From Ignavibacteriales bacterium (GTDB taxonomy: Bacteria; Bacteroidota; Ignavibacteria; Ignavibacteriales; Melioribacteraceae), in assembly GCA_007280825.1 (NCBI GenBank), contig QYQI01000098.1, positions 1-9,531 of the forward strand: 9,531 nucleotides of DNA, given 5' to 3'. Each line of letters begins with the position of its first letter. Position 1 is the first letter of the stretch. The notes under the pieces are model-generated. The model worked only from the letters and a program-made list of their open reading frames with translations, made no database searches and had not been told where the DNA came from. Of the stretch, positions 1 through 6,915 are shown in pieces. A program made the position numbers and the translations under genes.

Positions 1-926
1 AAAACGGCATTAGAAAATTCTTCCGGCTTTTCAATCTGAAGCATGTGTCCGCAATTATCAATCTCATAAAGCTTGCAGTTTGGAATTTGTTTCGCACCCC
101 ACTGAAACACATCAGCAGTAAATCCCGGATTTAGATATGGATTTGGAATCAATCCGTCATATTTTCCATGCACAATTAATGTGGGTACAGAAATATTTTT
201 AATCTTATCGAAGGTTGGTTCATCCAGCATAGCATTAACAGAGCGAACAACCGTGTAAGCAAATTCATCAAAGTCTTTTGCTTTGATCATTCTAACTCTT
301 TCTTCAACCATCCATTCCCATTTGTCATTCCATGAATAAAAATTCATCGCCAAATTTCTTCTAATACCATCTTCGGTCGTTTTCTTCACTCCGGATTTTG
401 TCATCACGCTTCTCAACCAATCGCCTTCACCTTGTTCAAATTCTTCTACCCCTGCTGGAGAAGCAAGAACGAGTTTCTCTAATCGCTCCGGATATTTCAA
501 CGAAAATGTAATTGCAATTTGTCCGCCCATTGAATGACCGACAAGAATAAATTTGTCCAATTTTAATTCATCCGCTAAACGTTTTATTTGATCGGCATAG
601 AAAGTCATACTGTAAGGATAAGCTCCCTTCTGAGATTTACCATAACCGGGTAAATCAACTGCAATCACACGATAGTTTTTTGAAAGTTCAGGAATAGCAT
701 ATCTCCAAAACCCTGCATTGCTTGCAAGTCCATGAACTAGTAAAATTGTTTTATCTCCATGACCAACATCAATAAAAGAAATAGAAGGATTATTTAAAAC
801 AGTTTTAGTAGGAAAGCCGTAATCAATATTCTGAAATTCTACCGGAGGAAGATTTGTGTAGAGAAAACCGGAACAGCCTCCAAGAAAGAATAGAGGTAAC
901 AATACAAATAGAAATAATTTTTTCAT
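1..926 (-). CDS. alpha/beta hydrolase, predicted lipoprotein (3' end cut off by the window)
   Basis: Serine hydrolase of the alpha/beta fold, likely acting on an ester or a related bond at the membrane surface. The ATG at 926 follows AGGAG (933-937) by 6 nt and opens 308 codons with no stop before the window edge; judging by the family, only a short C-terminal tail is missing. Residues 1-18 form a lipoprotein signal with lipobox Leu15-Gly-Gly-Cys18. The core shows the oxyanion HG motif (65-66), the nucleophile elbow GHSMGG with Ser132, the acid Asp257 in HGKYDG and His294 in NCGHMLQ, so the catalytic triad is complete. It is the last gene seen in the seven-gene unit, 9 bp after the barrel gene, and its ribosome site overlaps that gene's stop. 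Family membership is certain. The substrate cannot be read from the sequence; esterase, lipase-like or C-C hydrolase activity are all possible. Confidence 0.93.
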   Translation of the reverse strand, partial: MKKLFLFVLLPLFFLGGCSGFLYTNLPPVEFQNIDYGFPTKTVLNNPSISFIDVGHGDKTILLVHGLASNAGFWRYAIPELSKNYRVIAVDLPGYGKSQKGAYPYSMTFYADQIKRLADELKLDKFILVGHSMGGQIAITFSLKYPERLEKLVLASPAGVEEFEQGEGDWLRSVMTKSGVKKTTEDGIRRNLAMNFYSWNDKWEWMVEERVRMIKAKDFDEFAYTVVRSVNAMLDEPTFDKIKNISVPTLIVHGKYDGLIPNPYLNPGFTADVFQWGAKQIPNCKLYEIDNCGHMLQIEKPEEFSNAV

Positions 927-932
927 GGCTTT

Positions 933-937
933 CTCCT
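933..937 (-). promoter_or_regulatory. Shine-Dalgarno site of the hydrolase, overlapping the barrel stop codon
   Basis: AGGAG lies 6 nt before the hydrolase ATG and shares bases with the TAG stop (936-938) of the upstream barrel gene. Ribosomes finishing the barrel therefore end on the next ribosome site, which suggests translational coupling. Confidence 0.75.
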
Positions 938-2498
938 AAAACATTAACCAGCTAAGTGAAGTAAAAATCACCCACGGATCTTTCGGATGCATTTTATTAT
1001 ATGTTGTTGACGGTGCGTTATAAAAATCACCTAACATTAGGTAGCCTGCACTTATTCCAACAGTCAGAAAAACTTTTATGTTGTACTTGAACTCTACGTT
1101 GACCTCGCTTCCGATATACGATGAGCCGCCAGTCGGTGTAACGTTTGACATTGCAGTAGCCAAACCAATTTTACCACTAAACTTGTTTGGAATAAAATCT
1201 TTCGTGACTGAGAAAAACCCTGCAGTAACACCAAGTCCCATATTCGATATATCATGAACGGCTGAATAATATCTGTTAACTACTTGCGGATCAGGAAAAA
1301 GAAGTAATGCTTTATGCGAACTGTAAATTCCTGTCGGTGAGCCCCATTCGTTTCCGGTTATAACACTGCTCAATGTTCCGTCTGCAGCACCATTTCCATC
1401 ACCGGTTGTAAAAAGTCCTTCAAGAGTAATTTTATCGTTTGCGGTCATTCCATATTTATATGATAGCGATGCGTTTGCAGCAACGCCCAAAATATTTGCA
1501 TAACTTTTTGATTCGTTTTTTGCAGAGACAGTATCAATTTTTCCGAAGTTAGACATTACGTATGCATCTGCCCACCATCGTCCTGCAAGAAAATCTCTAT
1601 TATAAGCAGCATGAGTTCCAAGCCAGAAAATATCAGCTTCATAACGTTGAGTTGGGAAATTTACTCTGACCGCTCCGTTGTATTCTGCTAATCCACTATT
1701 TAATCCTTGACCCAATACTGAAATACCACCGGCATTTTTTCCTCTATCCCATACATACCAAGCATCTACACCAAGTTCCAGTAATGGATCAACTCTTGAT
1801 TCAAGATCGAACATCCAGAGTGTAACATCGTCATTTTCTTGAATGATATTTTCATAGAGTTGGTAATAGCCAAAACGTGATTGCGTTGTTGAGTTTAAAT
1901 TTGCAAACATACTTATACCGACACCTTGTGTACCCCAATAACTCAATTTAAAACTGCTGGTTTGAGCGGTACTGACTGCAGTTTGATTTGGATCTCTAAC
2001 ATTGTCGAAAATTCTTTGAAGTCCTACAACAACATTCCAGTTGGCATCTCTCGGTCTAATGTCCACGTTAGCAAGAAGAGTTTGTAAGTTTACCTGTCCT
2101 GCATTAATTCCACCGCCTTGATTACCGCCAACACCATATGCCGCATCACCCCAGGTCATATCAATTTTGAACAAACTCCTAAACGTTGCAACTCCATCTA
2201 ATATAGATGGAGTATAGATGAACATTGGAACAAATCTTTGTTCGAAGTACGAAGAAGTTTTTTCACTTGTGTTTGTTGTATTTGGCCCAAACAGTCTTCC
2301 AATTATTTGTCCTCTGAGAAGTTCGTTTGTCGGGGCAATGTCTGAAGCTGTTCCTCTTGAGAACCAGTAACCAATAAATTTAAACTCGGGAGTTTTTTGA
2401 TCTGGAATTCTTTTAAGTTCTTCTTGTGTGCTTTGCGCAATCAACAATGATGCAATACCAAACCACACCAGAATGAATCTCGTAAATATTTTTTTCAT
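936..2498 (-). CDS. outer-membrane beta-barrel protein, porin-like
   Basis: A 520-residue protein with a Sec signal peptide (basic MKKIFTRF, hydrophobic stretch to about residue 20, likely cleavage after Ala21) and no lipobox. The mature part is rich in aromatic residues, Gly, Asn and alternating strand patterns, and ends in Phe (SLSWLMF), the usual C-terminal signature of barrels inserted by BamA. The overall look is of an alginate-export-like or general substrate porin of 16-18 strands, but I cannot assign a named family with certainty. The start is the ATG at 2498, placed after GGAG; an in-frame TTG at 2510 lies across that ribosome site and is not credible. It sits between two lipoprotein genes and 9 bp before the hydrolase, which suggests it carries the substrate or product of the same pathway across the outer membrane. 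The stop is TAG. Confidence 0.85.
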   Translation of the reverse strand: MKKIFTRFILVWFGIASLLIAQSTQEELKRIPDQKTPEFKFIGYWFSRGTASDIAPTNELLRGQIIGRLFGPNTTNTSEKTSSYFEQRFVPMFIYTPSILDGVATFRSLFKIDMTWGDAAYGVGGNQGGGINAGQVNLQTLLANVDIRPRDANWNVVVGLQRIFDNVRDPNQTAVSTAQTSSFKLSYWGTQGVGISMFANLNSTTQSRFGYYQLYENIIQENDDVTLWMFDLESRVDPLLELGVDAWYVWDRGKNAGGISVLGQGLNSGLAEYNGAVRVNFPTQRYEADIFWLGTHAAYNRDFLAGRWWADAYVMSNFGKIDTVSAKNESKSYANILGVAANASLSYKYGMTANDKITLEGLFTTGDGNGAADGTLSSVITGNEWGSPTGIYSSHKALLLFPDPQVVNRYYSAVHDISNMGLGVTAGFFSVTKDFIPNKFSGKIGLATAMSNVTPTGGSSYIGSEVNVEFKYNIKVFLTVGISAGYLMLGDFYNAPSTTYNKMHPKDPWVIFTSLSWLMF

Positions 2499-2504
2499 GT
2501 TGTA

Positions 2505-2508
2505 CTCC
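2505..2508 (-). promoter_or_regulatory. Shine-Dalgarno site that fixes the barrel start
   Basis: GGAG is 6 nt before the ATG at 2498. The alternative TTG start at 2510-2508 would include this site, so the ATG is the better start. The GG also falls in a small inverted repeat (CCAATT-TC-AATTGG, 2507-2520) that could weakly mask it. Confidence 0.65.
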
Positions 2509-2520
2509 AATTGAAATTGG

Positions 2521-2559
2521 AAAACTGCCGGAACATTTTTTCAAAGCCCCGGCAATTTT
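2521..2559 (-). terminator. intergenic stem-loop between the lipoprotein and barrel genes
   Basis: Arms 2521-2531 and 2549-2559 pair over 11 positions, including the GC-rich core TGCCGG/CCGGCA and one G-U pair on the minus strand, with a 17-nt loop. It starts 7 nt after the lipoprotein stop. The run of T after the core is only four long and forms part of the stem, so it is a weak terminator at best. It may be a partial terminator or an mRNA-stabilising hairpin that lets the lipoprotein and barrel be made in different amounts. Confidence 0.5.
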
Positions 2560-2565
2560 TGAAAG

Positions 2566-3099
2566 CTATTGTTTTACATATTTTTGAACATAGATTGCAT
2601 ATTTTGTTCCTGCAATCGTAGTACTTCCAAATCCACCAACAGCAGTCGGTGCAGAAACGCCTGATAATGCCGGAGTTGTTTGAATGACTTCATAAGTCAT
2701 TTTTGTTCCGCTAATTGCGTAAATACCGGTTGCTGTTACAGAAGATGGAGAACTTTGATTAGCAACAATATTATAAATTGTTGCACCCTGAGTGCCATAG
2801 GTAGCACTTGCATCCGTACTTGTAGATACTGGATTTGTATAAGTGCCTGTTAAAGTTGTATTAACATTACTCTTATCAGTTTGTACAACTGTATAGGAAT
2901 AGTTCGCATTGAATGTAGCGACAATCTTAGAAATGTTGAATGGCGCTACACCTAAACCGTATGCAACATTGGCACCTTCAGAAACCCAAACTCCAACAAT
3001 GGGATCTACAACAACAGGTGATGTAGTTGTGTCGTCTTTTTTGCATGACGTGAAAATTAATGATCCGGCAACTACTACTAATAATAATAACTTCTTCAT
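2566..3099 (-). CDS. small secreted lipoprotein, possibly lipocalin-like
   Basis: A 177-residue protein with a lipoprotein signal peptide (MKKLLLLVVVAGSLIFTSC, Cys19). The mature protein begins CKKDD, a charged start resembling the lipoprotein export signal known in Bacteroidota, so surface exposure is plausible. A Thr/Ser/Val-rich linker follows, then a short domain beginning GVW (36-38) with strands such as ATFNANYSYTVV and GTYTN, reminiscent of small lipocalin-like beta-barrels; this fold guess is weak. There are no catalytic motifs. The frame stays open upstream, but the ATG at 3099 directly after AAGGAGG and followed by the signal peptide is clearly the start. It lies 10 bp after the synthetase and before the barrel, so it may be a surface partner that binds the substrate. 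The function is unknown. Confidence 0.85.
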   Translation of the reverse strand: MKKLLLLVVVAGSLIFTSCKKDDTTTSPVVVDPIVGVWVSEGANVAYGLGVAPFNISKIVATFNANYSYTVVQTDKSNVNTTLTGTYTNPVSTSTDASATYGTQGATIYNIVANQSSPSSVTATGIYAISGTKMTYEVIQTTPALSGVSAPTAVGGFGSTTIAGTKYAIYVQKYVKQ

Positions 3100-3103
3100 A
3101 CTA

Positions 3104-3110
3104 CCTCCTT
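3104..3110 (-). promoter_or_regulatory. strong Shine-Dalgarno site of the lipoprotein
   Basis: AAGGAGG is an almost full anti-SD match 4 nt before the ATG at 3099, and touches the TAA stop (3110-3112) of the synthetase frame. It is the strongest ribosome site in the window, so the lipoprotein may be translated well even if translation of the broken gene upstream stops early. Confidence 0.75.
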
Positions 3111-3111
3111 T

Positions 3112-3125
3112 AGTGATTTGTGATT
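3112..3125. repeat. two copies of the same heptamer at the synthetase 3' end
   Basis: AGTGATT then TGTGATT on the plus strand, matching the units at 4181-4208. They encode the last residues KITNH and supply one base of the TAA stop. The gene's tail may have been rewritten by this repeat. Confidence 0.5.
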
Positions 3126-4180
3126 TTATTTTCGTGAAATGCGAGTAATTTTTTCTTATCTGTTTTGCCTGCATCGTTTTTAGGAATTGATTGAATAATC
3201 TCAAAATATTTTGGTGTTTTATATTTGGCTAATTTCCCTTTGCAATATTCTTGCAGATTATCTGAAGAAATTTTTTCTCCACCTTTTACAACAATAAACG
3301 CTTTGCCTACCTCTCCCCACTTTTCATCAGGAACTCCAATAACCGCAGCTTCTTTAATTGCCGCGTTTGACAGTAAGAATTTTTCAATCTCAGCGGGGAA
3401 AACATTTTCTCCACCGCTGATGAACATATTTTTCTTTCTATCAACTACAAAAAAATATCCTTCATCATCTTTCATCACCATATCTCCAGTATGAAACCAG
3501 CCATCAGTTATAGATTTAGCTGTCTCTTCAGAATTGCGCCAGTAACCGGGCATAACAGCTGGAGATTTTAGCCAAAGCTCACCGACTTCATTTGCACCGA
3601 GTTCGGCTTCGTTATCGTCAACAATTTTTACATCGAAATAAAAATTTGGAAATCCGATTGAACCCTTTTTACGAATTGCATCATCTTGATGTAGAGAGAA
3701 AACATTCGGTCCAACTTCGGTTAAGCCGTAGCCTTGACGAATATAAACTCCCTTCTCATGCCAAATATTAATAAGAGGAATCGGCATAGGTGCGCCACCA
3801 ACAATAGCATAACGTACAGATGATAGATCAACTTTTTTGAAGATCGGGGAATCAGACATCATTTGTAACATCGTTGGAACACCAAACAAAATTGTTGCCC
3901 GTTCTTTTTCCATTAATTGAAGAATTAAATCAGGATCAAATTTTGTGAGAAGTGTGTGCGAAGCGCCATGATGAAGAAACGGAGTGAACAAAACATTCCA
4001 ACCACCGGTATGAAAAAACGGTGCAAAACTTTGTGTGTGATCTTCAGTAGTAAGGTCTAGTCTTAATGCTGTATTGATCGAATTCCAAAAAAGCATTCGG
4101 TGATTTATTATCGCTCCTTTAGATAATCCCGTAGTGCCGGCAGTATATAAAATCATTACTGGATCTTCTTGATCAATCTG

Positions 4181-4208
4181 AGTGATTGGTGGTTTGTGAT
4201 TTGTGATT
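4181..4208. repeat. degenerate 7-bp tandem repeat inside the synthetase
   Basis: Four heptamers read on the plus strand as AGTGATT, GGTGGTT, TGTGATT, TGTGATT. They encode the low-complexity stretch ITNHKPPITQ (residues about 141-150) just before the ATP-binding core. The last two units are perfect copies. The same heptamer occurs at the 3' end of the gene. Confidence 0.6.
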
Positions 4209-4507
4209 GGTTCAGTTAAAAATGGAGTTATCTCTTGAACCGTTTTCTTGATTGGAATTTTTGATAACGTTTCTAACTTCTCAACTTCTTTTTGATATTC
4301 ACTTTCGTAAACGAATAGCCGAGGTTCAGCATCGTGAATCAACACATCAAGTTCACGCGGAGTTAATCTAAAATTTAGCGGGACAAGAATAGCACCTGCT
4401 TTGATACACGCGAGAAATATCAAAACATATTCTGCCCTATTCTTAGAATAGACTGCTACCCTTTCACCTTTTTTAATCTTCAGTTCATCAACAAAATAGT
4501 TTGCGAG

Positions 4508-4510
4508 TTA
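4508..4510 (-). other. premature TAA codon in the synthetase frame
   Basis: Codon 40 counted from the GTG at 4627. The frames on both sides are the same, so this is a substitution and not a frameshift. TAA is a genuine stop for the FabH-like and thiolase genes here, so a changed genetic code does not explain it. One C-to-T change from CAA (Gln) would create it. Confidence 0.85.
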
Positions 4511-4623
4511 ATTAGCACGGTGATTGAAATCTGAATAAGTCCATTCCATCTTTGTATCGTGCTCGCGAAGGAACATTCTATTAGGAGTATATTTTGCCCA
4601 CTTGGCTAACCAATCAAAATGAT

Positions 4624-5880
4624 TCACTTCTGTTTCTCCAATGATCTGCTTCCAAGAAATAAAATTATACCGGCGATAAAACAAGCAATGGGACTTACCA
4701 ATAAAGTTTGCCTCATTACTTCGGGATATTGTGCAACATTGAAAATATCATTCAGCTTTCCATACAGGGGCGGGCCAAGTCCGTAACCGATTGCATTTAC
4801 AATAAAAAAGTATAAACCAATTGCGAGACCACGCAGATGAGGACCAGCAATATCGTTAACATCTGCAGCAGCCGGTCCGAGCCATGAAAGAGCTAAACCT
4901 AATAGTACTGCAATCAAAAAGAATTGAAGTGTTACACTTCCGCTATTCAAAATCCACAACCAAATTGGAATGCATAGAAATGCCAACAAACTTGTAAAAC
5001 GTAATCTTCCGCCCGGTCCTTTAAGTCGGAATTTATCTGCAGCCCATCCGCTTAAAATAGTTCCGGGTAATCCGCCAATTAAAGTTCCAAGACCGATCCA
5101 CAAACCAATTTTAGCAATACTTAAGTTTTGTGTCCGCACAAAAAAAGTAGGAAGCCACATAGAAACACTATTAGCAGCTACAGCGAAAAAAGCATAACCA
5201 AATAAAATGTATCTGAGAGGTGCATTCTTCAGTAATAATCTCCAATCTCTTTTCTCAATTGATGCGGCTGAATCTCGAATTCCTCTCTGCGGTTCTTTTA
5301 AAAACAAAACTACAATTACTAAAACTAATCCCGGAAACCCGAGGAAATAAAATGCAAATCTCCAACTCATTGCATCGCTGATCCATCCGCCAAAGAAAAA
5401 AGCAACTCCAGTACCAATTGCAATTGCAGAAGAGAAAATCGCTTGAACAGTTGCTCTAATTTTAGAAGGGAAATAATCGCTTATCATAGATAATGCAGCC
5501 GGTCCCAAAGTAGCTTCCCCAATACCAACCATCATTCTGCAAATGAAGATCATCCAAAAGCTATTTGCAAACCCTGTTAGACCGGAAAAGATACTCCAGA
5601 TTGTTAAACCGAATGCAATTAATTTTTTTCTGGAAACACGGTCTGCCATTCTTCCAAATGGTATTCCCATCAGTGTATAAAAGATTACAAATGAAGTTGA
5701 TCCGAGAAGTGCAAGTTGAAAATCTGTAAACAACATTTCTTTTTTGATTGGTGCAAAGAGAAGATAAATTAGAACGCGGTCAACAAAATTCATTACATAA
5801 ATTAAAGTAAGTAATGCAAGAGCATACCAGGAGTAAGCTGGAATTTTGTTTACATCGCTGTTTGTTTTTGTATCGTTCAT
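4624..5880 (-). CDS. MFS transporter, Spinster-like
   Basis: A 418-residue inner-membrane carrier with about 12 predicted membrane segments and a cytoplasmic loop near residues 196-222. Spinster-type markers are present: NFVDR (31-35) in the first helix, GRMADRVSRKKLI (76-88) in the loop between helices 2 and 3, and CRMMVGIGEA (114-123) in helix 4. The late segment with VNDIAGPHLRG (341-351) and GYGLGPPLYG also fits. Family members move lipids, organic acids and other small amphiphilic compounds; many bacterial ones are untested. Set between acyl-thioester enzymes and an acyl-CoA synthetase, it most likely imports the organic acid used by this pathway, though export cannot be excluded. The start ATG is 12 bp after the FabH-like stop with only a weak AAGAAAAG ribosome site, and its TGA stop overlaps the synthetase GTG. 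Full length, no defects. Confidence 0.92.
   Translation of the reverse strand: MNDTKTNSDVNKIPAYSWYALALLTLIYVMNFVDRVLIYLLFAPIKKEMLFTDFQLALLGSTSFVIFYTLMGIPFGRMADRVSRKKLIAFGLTIWSIFSGLTGFANSFWMIFICRMMVGIGEATLGPAALSMISDYFPSKIRATVQAIFSSAIAIGTGVAFFFGGWISDAMSWRFAFYFLGFPGLVLVIVVLFLKEPQRGIRDSAASIEKRDWRLLLKNAPLRYILFGYAFFAVAANSVSMWLPTFFVRTQNLSIAKIGLWIGLGTLIGGLPGTILSGWAADKFRLKGPGGRLRFTSLLAFLCIPIWLWILNSGSVTLQFFLIAVLLGLALSWLGPAAADVNDIAGPHLRGLAIGLYFFIVNAIGYGLGPPLYGKLNDIFNVAQYPEVMRQTLLVSPIACFIAGIILFLGSRSLEKQK
4636..4639 (-). promoter_or_regulatory. Shine-Dalgarno site supporting the GTG start of the synthetase
   Basis: GGAG lies 8 nt before the GTG at 4627, inside the last codons of the transporter. It supports a GTG start with a GTGA overlap, the usual arrangement for coupled genes. 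Confidence 0.6.
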
Positions 5881-5892
5881 ATCTTTTCTTTA

Positions 5893-6882
5893 TTATAATC
5901 TAAAAATCGCACTTGCAAATGCGAGTCCGCCGCCGGAACCAATAAACGCAACAACATCGCCTTCTTTTAATTTCCCTTTTTGTTCAGCATCATCAAGAGC
6001 CATTGGAATACAGGCAGAGCCGGTATAACCGTAATGATCCATAATTGTATGCGCCCGCTCGTGTTCAATTCCCAAGTTGTCTAGAGTTTCATGAATACTA
6101 TTAATATTCAGTTGCGTAAAAAAGTAATGATCAATTTTTTCTGGTGTAAGATTTAATCGCTGAGTAATCTCTCTGATCATTTTTGTCCACATAACTGGAT
6201 TTATTTCTTTAGGAAATTTCCGAGCGAATTTTAGTAATTGCCCTTTCTGTTCAAGAACTTCTTTTGTTGTTGGCTGGAAAGTACCTCCAGCATAAATTCC
6301 CATCCAATCATGATATTGACCTTCTGTATAAAGTTTGCTGGCTAAAAATCCGCGTTGAGAATTATTAGTTGGTGAAACAACAACTGCACCTGCTCCATCA
6401 GCAAAAAGCGTAACTGTTTTTTTGTCTGTCATGTCAAGATACTTGCTCATAGCATAAGCGCCTATAACAAGAATGTTATTGTAGCTTTCATCTGAACGAA
6501 TATATTTTGATGCAACATCAAGCGCGGTTACAAAACCGGAACATGCTGTATTGATATCAAAAGTTCCAGCATTCTTTGCGCCAAGTTTATATTGAACAAC
6601 TGAAGCAGTTGATGGTGAAATGTATTCTGGTGTATCGGTTGATACTATTATTAAGTCAATTTCTTCGGGATTTAGTTTTGCATTTACCAAAGCTCTGTTA
6701 GCCGCTTGTACACATAAAAAACTTGTGGACTCATTTTCATTACACCAATGTCGTTCGTGTATATTAAGATTCTCAACAAGCCAAGTATCAACATCTTCAC
6801 CCAGCAACTCATTGAAATACTTATTAGGCAACACACGGTCAGGTGCAAACGATCCGGTAGATTTAATGTATGCGTTTCTCAT
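5893..6882 (-). CDS. FabH-like (KAS III) thiolase-fold protein with atypical active site
   Basis: A 329-residue protein of the 3-oxoacyl-ACP synthase III type, collinear with FabH along its whole length. The acyl-accepting Cys114 is present in NTACSGF. The other two FabH catalytic residues are not: the segment matching PHQANxRI reads FTQLNINSI, putting Thr256 in the His place, and the segment matching HGNTSAAS reads YGYTGSAC, putting Tyr286 in the Asn place. The closing glycine motif GSGGG (315-319) is intact. In FabH the His/Asn pair drives decarboxylation of malonyl-ACP, so this protein probably does not do standard chain initiation. It may be an acyl transferase, a non-decarboxylative condensing or thiolytic enzyme, or act on an unusual CoA ester. 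It sits 33 bp after the FabG-like gene and 12 bp before the transporter. No symbol is given because the fabH function is doubtful. Confidence 0.88.
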   Translation of the reverse strand: MRNAYIKSTGSFAPDRVLPNKYFNELLGEDVDTWLVENLNIHERHWCNENESTSFLCVQAANRALVNAKLNPEEIDLIIVSTDTPEYISPSTASVVQYKLGAKNAGTFDINTACSGFVTALDVASKYIRSDESYNNILVIGAYAMSKYLDMTDKKTVTLFADGAGAVVVSPTNNSQRGFLASKLYTEGQYHDWMGIYAGGTFQPTTKEVLEQKGQLLKFARKFPKEINPVMWTKMIREITQRLNLTPEKIDHYFFTQLNINSIHETLDNLGIEHERAHTIMDHYGYTGSACIPMALDDAEQKGKLKEGDVVAFIGSGGGLAFASAIFRL

Positions 6883-6915
6883 TTTTATCTTTAATTGGAT
6901 TATTCTTTCAATTAT

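Larger units (their letters stand above)
3110..4627 (-). pseudogene. AMP-dependent acyl-CoA synthetase interrupted by an in-frame stop at codon 40
   Basis: ANL-superfamily ligase that would join a carboxylic acid to CoA through an acyl-adenylate. Read from the GTG at 4627 the frame encodes 505 residues, the usual family length. It shows the P-loop YTAGTTGLSKG (161-171), YGLTEVGP (300-307), HTGD (379-382), the hinge region DRKK (396-399) and the C-terminal GK (487-488). The first 39 codons (NHFDWLAKWAKYTPNRMFLRE...) and everything after codon 40 look like normal family sequence, but codon 40 is TAA (4510-4508), where Gln or a similar residue would fit before LANYF. The next in-frame start is a TTG at 4423 (codon 69), giving a 437-residue product without the start of the N-domain. 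The GTG overlaps the transporter stop by 4 nt. This is either a recent nonsense mutation or a sequence error; the rest of the frame shows no decay. The fatty-acid chain length used is unknown. Confidence 0.85.

Noticed and set aside
2499..2510. TTG start at 2510 that would add four residues to the barrel protein
   Set aside because: The TTG overlaps the GGAG ribosome site of the ATG at 2498, and that ATG gives a standard signal peptide.
2507..2520. CCAATTTCAATTGG inverted repeat as an operator
   Set aside because: The loop is only 2 nt, it lies inside the operon over a ribosome site, and no second copy was seen.
2909..3148. Plus-strand open frames here and at 3225-3494, 4970-5197, 5846-6028, 6620-7198 and 8609-8848
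   Set aside because: They lie opposite well-supported minus-strand genes, have no recognisable domains, and look like shadows of the coding strand.
3100..3204. N-terminal extension of the lipoprotein up to 3204
   Set aside because: The extra 35 residues are the synthetase C-terminus read in another frame; the strong AAGGAGG and the signal peptide both place the start at 3099.
4421..4423. TTG at 4423 as the native start of the synthetase
   Set aside because: Family sequence continues in the same frame upstream through codon 40 to the GTG at 4627, so this start appears only because of the premature TAA. It may still be used for reinitiation.
4508..4510. Recoding of TAA as an amino acid
   Set aside because: TAA ends other intact genes here, and no known recoding signal is visible next to codon 40.
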